Positions 1 to 6,464 of a stretch of 14,087 nt of DNA are shown here, one piece after another; positions within the stretch are counted from its first letter, which is position 1, and each line of letters starts with the position of its first letter. The translations under genes and the position numbers were made by a program. Where the stretch lies: NCBI GenBank assembly GCA_934654815.1, contig CAKUGU010000052.1, forward strand, positions 1-14,087, written 5' to 3'. Under the pieces are notes generated by a model. It saw only the letters and a list, made by a program, of their open reading frames with translations, was not told where the DNA came from and made no database searches. Source of the DNA: an uncultured Ellagibacter sp. Its GTDB lineage: Bacteria > Actinomycetota > Coriobacteriia > Coriobacteriales > Eggerthellaceae.

Positions 1-1
1 G

Positions 2-205
2 CGCATCGAGTCGCTTGGTGAAGCGTATGGGCTTACGAAGAAGGAAATCGAAGTGGTGCGCCTTTTGGCTATGGGCAAGAACAATAGCAGCATTGCGAAC
101 GATATGTTCATTGCGGAAGGCACCGTGAAGGCGCATATTCAGCATGTGTACCAAAAAACCGGTGTTCACTCGCGCAAGGATTTATTCGAGCTCATAGGCA
201 AATAG
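2..205 (+). CDS. LuxR-type HTH regulator, C-terminal fragment (5' end outside window)
   Basis: Open from the first base of the window, in frame to a TAG at 203-205, giving 67 residues. This is almost exactly a LuxR/GerE-type DNA-binding domain: it begins LTKKEIEVVRLLAMG, contains IANDMFIAEGTVKAH (the recognition helix region) and ends SRKDLFELIGK. The N-terminal part lies upstream of the window, so its sensor domain cannot be seen. By hand count 34 of 54 aligned residues match the HTH of the convergent regulator at 224-1669, so the two are close paralogues and this gene probably also has a membrane-spanning N-terminus (inference). Only 18 bases separate the two stop codons, with no obvious terminator between them. 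The domain call is firm; the regulatory target is unknown. Confidence 0.85.
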   Translation, partial: RIESLGEAYGLTKKEIEVVRLLAMGKNNSSIANDMFIAEGTVKAHIQHVYQKTGVHSRKDLFELIGK

Positions 206-223
206 GACCATCGCAGGCATCGA

Positions 224-1669
224 TCATTTCTTCTTGCCGTTGCCCTGCCCTCCGTCGACCAGAGCGAACAGCTCTTTTCTGCTCGATATCCCGAACTTCT
301 GATAAATATGGTGGAGGTGCGCCTTTACCGTGCCTTCCGAAATGAACATGTCGTTTGCGATTTGAATGTTGGTTTTGCCTTGCATAGCAAGGTGAAACAC
401 TTCCGTCTCGCGGTCGGTGAGTCCGTGTGCTGCGCTCAGCCCGTTAACGCGCGTTGCCGTGCGCTGCTCGTCACTCGGCTCCTCACTCTCTTGCCCCGTT
501 GCCTTGTTTTCCGCTTTCCAGAAGAGGAACAGGTTTTTCTCGGACATCAAGCTCAACGTGATCATGGCGATAAGGACCAGCATAGCGATTGACACTGTGG
601 TGGTTACAAATGGCGCGTTGAGCTCGGAAATGAACGTTCCGATGCATGAGCCTATCGCGCGCATTCCGAATTGGGTTGCAGCTAGAAGGGAGAACAACCA
701 GATGGCGGATGCGTTCGTGCCGTAGGAAATGGTGCATACCATCAGCACGAGAAGCAGTTCCATGGCCGAATAACCCGCATTGAGAACGACGGTCGAGACG
801 GCGCTGTCGTGTCCGGGGATTACGGCAACAAGCAGGAAGCCGCCGATCATCAGGGGAAGCGCGATGCGGAAAAGCGTTGCAACGCTGAAGCGCCTGCTGT
901 TGACGATCACAAGGACGATGACGATGGCGCTTGGTATCACGGCTGCATAACGAGCCGAGATCACGTCGATGATCGGGGTTGCGACCCCGTATGCCAGCGA
1001 GTAGATGGCGATGAACAGCAGGGCTTTCAGGGGTATGGGGCAGTACTCAGTCGCTCGGCCTTTTTTGCTCTCTGTTGTGGTGTCGATGGTTTTTGCCGTG
1101 CGATTCTGCTTGTCTTGCATCTCGATTCTGGCGAAACGGCAGCAGGCGGTAGAGGCGATTATCGAAACTGTCAGCATGAATAGTATTCTCGGTACCGGAT
1201 TGAGCTCGGTTAAGTAAACGATGCATTGGGCCGCTACGATCGCGCAGGAGTTCGCGAAGATGGCGCGAGTGGGGTTCAACCTCGCGTAAAGGTCGATCCA
1301 AAGGGAGGAAAGGACAACCGTACCCGCGGATTGCGCCAAGGTGCTTGCAATCGACAATGCCGAGTTCAAACTTTGCGAAGAGTTGAAGTACGCCGCCGTC
1401 ATGGTGAAGAGCGCCGCGAGGTAGCATCCTGTTCCGATCCCGAGACCGGCCTTGCGTATCGCCGGAGAGCCAAGGCGATAGACGCTGAAGGCAAGCACGA
1501 GCGCGAATGCCGCATTAACCGTTGATCTGAAGTTCGGGATGAGCGCGCCATCGAAAACCACGCCAGCCGGTATCCCCGAAGCGGACATGCAGGCTTTCAA
1601 GAAAGCAAAGCCGTAAAAAGCAAGGGGGATAGCGGTAATCGAACCGATTGCAACGCCGATTTTTCCCAT
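224..1669 (-). CDS. Membrane-spanning LuxR-family transcriptional regulator
   Basis: 481 residues. Residues 1-380 are strongly hydrophobic, with about 12 predicted membrane segments (for example near 5-25, 50-66, 78-97, 163-180, 214-235, 266-284, 294-313, 322-346 and 357-377) and a charged cytoplasmic loop near 182-212, a layout like a 6+6 MFS fold. A polar linker (385-410) leads to a LuxR/GerE HTH at about 416-476 (LTDRETEV, then ISEGTVKAHLHHIYQKFG). Such one-piece membrane sensors with an HTH tail are common in Eggerthellaceae; they are thought to sense a ligand at the membrane and often sit next to the genes they control. The ATG at 1667-1669 is preceded on the minus strand by a G-rich Shine-Dalgarno (AAGGGGGG). 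The gene is divergent from the membrane hydrolase at 1928, so that gene is the likeliest local target (inference). Ligand unknown. Confidence 0.85.
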   Translation of the reverse strand: MGKIGVAIGSITAIPLAFYGFAFLKACMSASGIPAGVVFDGALIPNFRSTVNAAFALVLAFSVYRLGSPAIRKAGLGIGTGCYLAALFTMTAAYFNSSQSLNSALSIASTLAQSAGTVVLSSLWIDLYARLNPTRAIFANSCAIVAAQCIVYLTELNPVPRILFMLTVSIIASTACCRFARIEMQDKQNRTAKTIDTTTESKKGRATEYCPIPLKALLFIAIYSLAYGVATPIIDVISARYAAVIPSAIVIVLVIVNSRRFSVATLFRIALPLMIGGFLLVAVIPGHDSAVSTVVLNAGYSAMELLLVLMVCTISYGTNASAIWLFSLLAATQFGMRAIGSCIGTFISELNAPFVTTTVSIAMLVLIAMITLSLMSEKNLFLFWKAENKATGQESEEPSDEQRTATRVNGLSAAHGLTDRETEVFHLAMQGKTNIQIANDMFISEGTVKAHLHHIYQKFGISSRKELFALVDGGQGNGKKK

Positions 1670-1927
1670 GAAGCCCCCCTTCTCAATCTCGTTGACCGAC
1701 GAGGCGCTCGGCTGTTTGCCGAGTACAGCTTGTAGTTTACTGACAGTTTACTCTCGAAGGTTTAGTCATTTACACGAATTGCCCAGCGTTCGTCGGATGT
1801 GCCCGAGAGGGGTTTCTGAAATCATCCCGCATGTAGGCAAGGGTGGACGTGCGCTGCAAGGAGGAGGGAGGAAATCGCTCGAGGATACGGCCGCGTCCGA
1901 TTGACAACTATCGAAAAGGGGAACCTT
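1670..1927. promoter_or_regulatory. Divergent intergenic region between LuxR regulator and membrane hydrolase
   Basis: 258 bases without a convincing gene. It must carry the promoters of both divergent genes, but I see no clear -35/-10 pair on either strand. It contains a 6-bp hairpin (CTCGGC/GCCGAG, 1707-1723) that would lie in the leader of the minus-strand regulator, and two direct copies of AGTTTACT 11 bp apart (1734-1752). A purine-rich stretch at about 1858-1875 resembles a Shine-Dalgarno but has no start codon at a usable distance. Confidence 0.5.
1734..1752 (+). repeat. Tandem direct repeat AGTTTACT, 11-bp period
   Basis: AGTTTACT occurs at 1734-1741 and again at 1745-1752, so the copies lie about one helical turn apart on the same face of the DNA. 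A degraded third copy (GGTTTAGT) may lie at 1759-1766. The position between two divergent genes suits a binding site, possibly for the LuxR-type regulator, but that is inference from position alone. Confidence 0.35.
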
Positions 1928-3919
1928 ATGGCGAAAAAGGAAAAAGCCATCGCGCAGGCTGAACGCGACCGCGCGATGGATGAGAAGCTGAACTCGGAGT
2001 TCAGCGACCCGCAGAAGCGGGCAAGGCGCAAGAGGAACGTGCGTAGGGGCTGGTGCATCACGCTCATCATCTTGCTGCTTTCAAGCCTGATCAACTGGGG
2101 CGTCGTCACGGGGATGGGAAACGTGACCATCGACCGCATTAAGCTGTCGGGCAACGACGGCGCCGAATTCAGCGGATTGGTGTACCGTCCGCAAAACGCA
2201 ACCGATGAGACTCCCGCTCCGACGATTCTCATGTACCACGGCAATGCGGGCAATGCGCGCAACCATGAATCGTGGGCCATGGAGTTCGCACGTCGCGGTT
2301 TCGTCGTGATCTCGCCCGACCAGTTCGGGTCCGGTGACTCTCAGGGCTACTTCGACGGGTCGAAGGAGGGTGCGCTCACCATGCGCTCGCTCGTCGACGA
2401 GGCCGAGCAGTTCTACGAGTACGCGCTTTCCGTGCCTTACGTCGACAAGGACAACATCATCGCGTCTGGCCATTCCATGGGCTGCACGTCCGCCGCTGGC
2501 GTGGGCGCGCTCAACGACGCGAAGGCGATCCTTCTCGCTTCGCCCGTGATCATGCTTGAGAAGGGAACGTCCTACGCCGATGCATGGAACAGCTACACCG
2601 GCGATGTCGCTGCGCTGATGGGCGCTGTCGAGTTGAAGGGCGACAGCTACGACGAGAAGGTCGAAGCTGCTCAGAAATCCGCGCTTCCCATGCTCCAGAA
2701 GTATCCTGGCTACGAAAACGCCGACCGCATCGTTCCCGACCAGGTGTACGGCTCCTTCGCGGATGGCGACGGCTTCATCTACCAGATCGAGTACAACCGC
2801 ATCCACGAGGCGGCATTCGTCAGCGACCAGACGATCGGGAACCTGCTCAAGTATGGACAGGAAGCTGTTGGCGACGCCGTTCCGAACTACATCGATTCCT
2901 CTGATCAGATTTGGATGTACAAGGACTTCACGGGTCTGCTCGGTATCTTCGCGTGGGCTGCCTTCGTCTTCGCGACCGCGCTTTTGCTTATCGAGGAAGT
3001 GCCGGCGTTCGCTTCGGTTCGTCGTCCGCTTGCGCGCAATAAGGGCTTCCGTGGAAAGAGCCTCGTCATCGCAACGCTCATCGGCCTGCTTGTTCCGTAC
3101 CTTGTGATCAAGACCGACGCGTTCGGCATCGTCGGCGGTCGCTTCTACGACAATCTCCGCGCTGCCGGATTCAACATGGGCTACTCGAACATGGGCTTCG
3201 GCGTCGTGGTCGGCCTGACGATTGTGTGCCTTATCGGCGGCATCGTCTACATTCTCACCGAGCGTAAGAAGAAATCCCTCAAGCCGTGCGACTTCGGCAT
3301 CACGCCCGCAGGCTATGACGAGAAGGCGACTACCGGCGAGAAGGCGAAGGCGATCGCGGGGATGATCGGCAAGAGCGCGCTCGTCGCCGCCCTGACGCTT
3401 GTGATCGGCTTCCTTTACCTGCAGCTGCAGTCGACGATCCTCGGCACCGACTTCTATGCATGGTTCTTCGGCGTCAAAGACCTTCCGGTGGTGAAGATCC
3501 CCAACTATCTTAACTACTGGGTCATCTTCATCTTGTGCTTCGTTGCCCTGTCCGTCGACATGAACGTTATCCGCCGCCTGCCGACCACGGGCAACGAGAC
3601 GAAGGACCTCATCATCGCTATGGCCGTGAACGTTCTCGTCGGCGTGACGATGGTGATCATCATCGTGGCCGTGAAATGGTTCCTGCAGACCATCGGCAGC
3701 CCCGCCGACACCAATTGGCTATGGAGCATGGGTCTCGATACCCAGCGCATCTGGGGTCTGCCTGTCGGCATGACCGTGGCCACGGCCGGTGCGACCTTCA
3801 TCTACAAGAAGACCGGCAACCTGTGGCTGTGCGCTCTTCTGGTTGGCTCCGTTGCCTGCCTCATGGGCCTGCTCTACGGCGGCACGCGCTTCCACTACCT
3901 GACCTACTTCTACGGATAA
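1928..3919 (+). CDS. Membrane-anchored alpha/beta hydrolase with polytopic C-terminal domain
   Basis: 663 residues. A basic cytoplasmic N-terminus (KRARRKRNVRR, 30-40) precedes an anchor helix (about 42-62), which should place the following domain outside the membrane. Residues 66-330 are an alpha/beta hydrolase fold: an oxyanion-loop HGNAGN (104-109), GSGDSQG (134-140) and the nucleophile elbow GHSMG with Ser183. The acid and His are less certain; His293 is a candidate. From 335 on there are seven or eight more membrane helices (about 335-355, 378-395, 423-443, 483-503, 528-546, 561-582, 606-623, 633-650). The ATG at 1928 is chosen over an in-frame TTG at 1901 because AAAAGGGG lies 7 bases upstream of it. 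The gene stands alone, divergent from a LuxR regulator and followed by a terminator. An exported esterase or peptidase linked to a channel-like domain is plausible, but substrate and role are not recognisable. Confidence 0.8.
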   Translation: MAKKEKAIAQAERDRAMDEKLNSEFSDPQKRARRKRNVRRGWCITLIILLLSSLINWGVVTGMGNVTIDRIKLSGNDGAEFSGLVYRPQNATDETPAPTILMYHGNAGNARNHESWAMEFARRGFVVISPDQFGSGDSQGYFDGSKEGALTMRSLVDEAEQFYEYALSVPYVDKDNIIASGHSMGCTSAAGVGALNDAKAILLASPVIMLEKGTSYADAWNSYTGDVAALMGAVELKGDSYDEKVEAAQKSALPMLQKYPGYENADRIVPDQVYGSFADGDGFIYQIEYNRIHEAAFVSDQTIGNLLKYGQEAVGDAVPNYIDSSDQIWMYKDFTGLLGIFAWAAFVFATALLLIEEVPAFASVRRPLARNKGFRGKSLVIATLIGLLVPYLVIKTDAFGIVGGRFYDNLRAAGFNMGYSNMGFGVVVGLTIVCLIGGIVYILTERKKKSLKPCDFGITPAGYDEKATTGEKAKAIAGMIGKSALVAALTLVIGFLYLQLQSTILGTDFYAWFFGVKDLPVVKIPNYLNYWVIFILCFVALSVDMNVIRRLPTTGNETKDLIIAMAVNVLVGVTMVIIIVAVKWFLQTIGSPADTNWLWSMGLDTQRIWGLPVGMTVATAGATFIYKKTGNLWLCALLVGSVACLMGLLYGGTRFHYLTYFYG

Positions 3920-3960
3920 GGCCTCGAAACGTAGCCGACGTTTACTCGTCTCCCTCCAAG

Positions 3961-3996
3961 AAGAGCCCGCGCGATTATCGTGTGGGCTCTTTTCTT
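3961..3996 (+). terminator. Intrinsic terminator after membrane hydrolase, possibly bidirectional
   Basis: A 13-bp stem (arms 3961-3973 and 3979-3991, with two G-U pairs) closes a five-base loop ATTAT and is followed by TTCTT. The core AAGAGCCC/GGGCTCTT is perfect. It lies 42 bases after the hydrolase stop. The convergent tetR gene ends 51 bases on the other side, and on the minus strand the same stem is followed by a short T-rich stretch, so it may serve both genes. Confidence 0.85.
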
Positions 3997-4046
3997 GTTC
4001 AGGGCTGCGGATTTCCTGGGAGGGAGATTGCGGTCGTCGATCGCGC

Positions 4047-4712
4047 TTATTTTTTTCTCAGCCGATTGACAGGATGCGTTTGGAACCCGTGGGCGAGTGC
4101 TTCGTAGGATAGGTTCCAAAACGGATTGACCCTGTCGTCGAGGAGGTCGTCCAATTCCTTCGGATGCGAAAGAGCGTACCGTAGAATGTTCGTCAAATGC
4201 TCGGCTAGCAGCGTCGACATGAAGTCGAACGTCGCATCGGGCAGATAACGCCCACCCAGGATAAAACGAATGTCTGCCCTGACGGCGGGGGCGTATAGTT
4301 CGAGAAAGAGCGTGTTGAACTCGGGCTCGCTGGGAGTGAAGACCTTGCGATAGAATGCTTCGTCGGTGCGGACGCAAAGGACGAGCGCCCGATAAAAACC
4401 CGAGAAGTCGAGCGTATGGGCGCCGATCTCGACATGCGCGTAAAACGGGAGCTTCTCCGCCGACGGGTCGTCTGAGGTGGGAGAGTAGAGAAGTTCCCGT
4501 TCGTCAAAGCGACGGACAAGCACCTGGGCGAGGTCGGTTCGGAATTTGTAGAGCGCGACCTCGTATTTGTTCGCAAAATGGTAGTAGAACGTGTTGCGAT
4601 TGATGCCGAGCTTCTCGATGAGCGCCGCAACGCGAACTTTGCGCAAGGAATCGCTTTTCACCATGTCGGCGAAGGTGTTGATGATTTCCTGCTTGGTGCC
4701 CGGCGCGGTCAT
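4047..4712 (-). CDS. TetR/AcrR-family transcriptional regulator
   Basis: 221 residues from the ATG at 4710-4712, which is preceded on the minus strand by GAGGAGA at good spacing. A longer reading from 4817 would add 35 residues with no homology-like content and run through a dyad operator, so I reject it. The N-terminal HTH (about residues 8-52) is typical: TKQEIINTFADMV, then VAALIEKLGINRNTFYYHF followed by ANKYEVA. The C-terminal ligand-binding half (about 60-221) is mostly helical and resembles the TetR C-terminal type often found in Firmicutes and Coriobacteria. The gene is divergent from the 2-hydroxyacyl-CoA dehydratase operon. A perfect dyad lies 75 bases upstream of its start, and related dyads precede the operon and etfB, so it is the leading candidate regulator of all three, itself included (inference). 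The effector might be an acyl-CoA or the pathway's acid; unknown. Confidence 0.88.
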   Translation of the reverse strand: MTAPGTKQEIINTFADMVKSDSLRKVRVAALIEKLGINRNTFYYHFANKYEVALYKFRTDLAQVLVRRFDERELLYSPTSDDPSAEKLPFYAHVEIGAHTLDFSGFYRALVLCVRTDEAFYRKVFTPSEPEFNTLFLELYAPAVRADIRFILGGRYLPDATFDFMSTLLAEHLTNILRYALSHPKELDDLLDDRVNPFWNLSYEALAHGFQTHPVNRLRKK

Positions 4713-4786
4713 GTCTAATCTCCTCTCGCATCTTCTAAAGTCTACCAGTAAAGCGAAGCGAAAATGTTGATCGGCGCAACGAACCG

Positions 4787-4811
4787 ATAGGCAATTCGGC
4801 GGTTTGCCTAT
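4787..4811. promoter_or_regulatory. Dyad operator copy 1 (upstream of tetR)
   Basis: Perfect inverted repeat ATAGGCA-N11-TGCCTAT. The near edge is 75 bases from the tetR start codon. The same 7-11-7 geometry and the core AGRCA/TGYCT recur at 5107-5131 and 13678-13702. The spacer read on the minus strand contains CGAAT, which is also present in the spacers of the other two copies. It is a probable binding site for a dimeric regulator, most likely the adjacent TetR protein (inference). Confidence 0.7.
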
Positions 4812-4839
4812 TCTCACCAGCCATATTGTTTCGGATAAT
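4811..4839 (+). promoter_or_regulatory. Candidate upstream promoter for the operon (TTCTCA-N17-GATAAT)
   Basis: TTCTCA at 4811-4816 and GATAAT at 4834-4839 are 17 bases apart, a reasonable sigma-70-like pair. It directly abuts dyad copy 1, so a bound regulator would influence it. A transcript from here would carry a leader of about 370 bases including the hairpin at 5039-5072. This is a prediction from consensus only. Confidence 0.3.
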
Positions 4840-5038
4840 CATTGATGAAGGGGGACGTAGCACGTATTTGTCCGAATGCTGCACCCAGGTGCGATTCTCC
4901 CATCTCCCCTTGAGGCATCAATCCATTGTCTTCCCCTCCGGTTTTCGTTTCCGATGCCGTCTGACGCGAGTATCGCAAGGATCTTCCCCACGGTTGCGTC
5001 TTCCCTTCGTCGCGAGGGTGTATCCCGACCCCGCTTAT

Positions 5039-5072
5039 GAGCGAGCCTGCGAAACGCATCGCAGGCTCGCTC
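5039..5072 (+). repeat. Perfect 14-bp inverted repeat with 6-base loop
   Basis: GAGCGAGCCTGCGA (5039-5052), loop AACGCA, and the exact complement at 5059-5072. This would be a very stable RNA hairpin. No T tract follows on either strand, so it is not a standard intrinsic terminator, though GC-rich actinobacteria are reported to use U-poor hairpins. It lies 35 bases before dyad copy 2 and 138 bases before the transferase start. It may end a leader transcript or tetR antisense reading; its role is unknown. Confidence 0.6.
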
Positions 5073-5106
5073 GCTTTCGGCGATGATGTCGATCATACAA
5101 TGCCAT

Positions 5107-5131
5107 ATAGGCAAAATCGAATACTGTCTAT
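5107..5131. promoter_or_regulatory. Dyad operator copy 2 (upstream of the dehydratase operon)
   Basis: ATAGGCA-N11-TGTCTAT, with one mismatch between the arms. The spacer AAATCGAATAC is nearly the same as that of the copy upstream of etfB (AAAACGAATAT). It ends 80 bases before the transferase ATG and exactly 27 bases before a TATAAC box. The repeated geometry and spacer sequence make it a likely regulator site. Confidence 0.7.
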
Positions 5132-5134
5132 TAA

Positions 5135-5164
5135 TTCTTAACCGCATTGTTCCGACAATATAAC
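5135..5164 (+). promoter_or_regulatory. Candidate operon promoter, good -10 and poor -35
   Basis: TATAAC at 5159-5164 is a good -10. The best -35 at suitable spacing is only TTCTTA at 5135-5140 (18-base spacer), a poor match. The -10 is 27 bases after dyad copy 2, the same distance as from copy 3 to a TAATCT before etfB. A small dyad ATTGT-N4-ACAAT (5146-5159) overlaps it. A hairpin (TGCGCCG/CGGCGCA, 5174-5192) lies just before the AGGAGG at 5201-5205. Confidence 0.35.
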
Positions 5165-5210
5165 CAGTTCAGGTGCGCCGTCGCGCGGCGCAGTCAAGCA
5201 AGGAGGAAAC

Positions 5211-6455
5211 ATGGAAGATGTCAAGCGCCCACTCGAGGGCATCAAGGTTCTCGAGATGGCGACGTTCATCGCGGTTCCCGCCGTCGGCCGCATCTTGGCC
5301 GATTTGGGCGCCGAGGTAGTGAAGATCGAGTCCGCAAAGGGCGACAACCTGCGTTTCACGGCGCCTAACGAGGGCCGTCCGTCCGACCCGCACGAAGACA
5401 TCAACTTCGACTTGGAGAACTCCGGCAAGAAGGGCATCGTCGTCGACCTGCGCACCGACAAGGGCCGCGAGATCCTCTTCAAGCTGCTCGACGATACCGA
5501 CGTGTTCCTCACCAACTGGCGCCCTCAGGCGCTTGCGCGCAAGAACCTCACCTACGACGACCTTAAGGACCGTTACCCGAGCCTCGTCTACGCAAGCCTC
5601 ACCGGCTACGGCGAGAAGGGCCCCGACAAGGACCTGCCCGGCTTCGACTACACGGCGTTCTTCGCCCGCAGCGGCTGGTCCGGATCGCTCTACCAGAAAG
5701 GCACCGTGCCTTCCAACCTCATCCCGGCGATCGGCGACCACCAGGGCGCGCTCGCGCTGACCGTCGGCGTCCTCGCAGCTCTCTTCCGCGCGAAGACGAC
5801 CGGCAAGGGCGAAAAGGTCACCACGAACCTGCTCCACACCGCCGTGTGGGTGCAGTCCTTCCAGATTCAGGGCGCGCAGTACGGCAGCGAGTTCGGCGGG
5901 GTCTCCTATCCGTTCGACCGTCGCGACAACCAGCTGCCCTATCAGCCCGCCGTCCAGACGAAGGACGATCGCTTCCTGCAGGTCATGGGCCCGAACTTCG
6001 ACATCTACTACCCGCTTATCCTGAAGGCGATCGGTCGCGAGGACGTGCTTTCCGACCCGGTTCTGAGCGATCAGAAGGAAATGATCCGCACCGGCCGTGT
6101 CGGCGAGGCTTACGACATCATCCAGGCAGGCTTCAAGACGAAGACCGCTGCCGAGTGGGAGCCGATCCTCACCGAACTCGATATCCCGTTCGCGCTTTGC
6201 CAGACCTATGACGAGGTTGTGCGCGACGAGCAGGCGTGGGCAAACGACGTGTTCTGTGAAGTCGATTACCCGCGTGGGAAGAAGGCCATGGTTCGTCCTC
6301 CGATCGATTTCGAGGAAACGCCGCTTCCGCCCTACGAGAAGGCGCCGCTGCTCGGCGCCGACACGAAGGCGGTCCTGTCCGATCTGGGCTACAGCGACGA
6401 CGAGATCGCGTCGATGATCGCCGACAAGACCGTCGGCGTCTGGGAAGAGAAATAG
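5211..6455 (+). CDS. FldA/HadA-type CoA transferase (family III, CaiB/BaiF) for a 2-hydroxy acid
   Basis: 414 residues, the usual family length. Family III CoA transferases move CoA between a product acyl-CoA and an incoming acid through an enzyme-aspartyl anhydride. Asp146 in GFDYTAFFARSG is the expected nucleophile. The stretch TGYGEKGPDKDLPGFDYTAF and the following SG-LY-KGTVP closely recall clostridial FldA (phenyllactate) and HadA (2-hydroxyisocaproate) transferases rather than E. coli CaiB; this is from memory of those families. The N-terminal Rossmann part (GRILADLGAEVVKIE, 27-40) and the C-terminal EQAWANDVF segment fit. AGGAGG lies 6 bases before the ATG. It is the first gene of the operon, 9 bases ahead of the dehydratase alpha subunit, with the AGGAGG of that gene overlapping its stop. 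It should load the 2-hydroxy acid with CoA. Substrate not determined. Confidence 0.88.
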   Translation: MEDVKRPLEGIKVLEMATFIAVPAVGRILADLGAEVVKIESAKGDNLRFTAPNEGRPSDPHEDINFDLENSGKKGIVVDLRTDKGREILFKLLDDTDVFLTNWRPQALARKNLTYDDLKDRYPSLVYASLTGYGEKGPDKDLPGFDYTAFFARSGWSGSLYQKGTVPSNLIPAIGDHQGALALTVGVLAALFRAKTTGKGEKVTTNLLHTAVWVQSFQIQGAQYGSEFGGVSYPFDRRDNQLPYQPAVQTKDDRFLQVMGPNFDIYYPLILKAIGREDVLSDPVLSDQKEMIRTGRVGEAYDIIQAGFKTKTAAEWEPILTELDIPFALCQTYDEVVRDEQAWANDVFCEVDYPRGKKAMVRPPIDFEETPLPPYEKAPLLGADTKAVLSDLGYSDDEIASMIADKTVGVWEEK

Positions 6456-6464
6456 GAGGGCGTC

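Larger units (their letters stand above)
4713..5210. promoter_or_regulatory. 498-base divergent regulatory region between tetR and the dehydratase operon
   Basis: No gene is supported here. The region holds two copies of a 25-bp dyad (4787-4811, 5107-5131), a candidate plus-strand promoter at 4811-4839 that would make a leader of roughly 370 bases, a perfect 14-bp hairpin at 5039-5072, a weak promoter just before the operon (-10 at 5159-5164) and a 7-bp hairpin next to the Shine-Dalgarno (5174-5192). Between about 4845 and 5035 I see only small imperfect inverted repeats, such as GCAC/GTGC near 4881-4892, and nothing that I recognise as a riboswitch class. Confidence 0.6.

Noticed and set aside
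1668..1904. 78-codon plus-strand frame between the LuxR regulator and the hydrolase
   Set aside because: It begins within the regulator's start codon region, has no ribosome binding site and no protein-like features.
1901..1927. TTG start nine codons upstream for the membrane hydrolase
   Set aside because: The ATG at 1928 has AAAAGGGG at correct spacing; the TTG has no good ribosome binding site nearby at the right distance.
4713..4817. N-terminal extension of the TetR protein by 35 residues
   Set aside because: The extension covers the dyad at 4787-4811 and lacks TetR-like sequence; the ATG at 4710-4712 has a strong Shine-Dalgarno.
4814..5147. Short overlapping open frames in the intergenic region on both strands
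   Set aside because: No recognisable domain, poor starts, and they run through the perfect hairpin, which forces the coding by symmetry.
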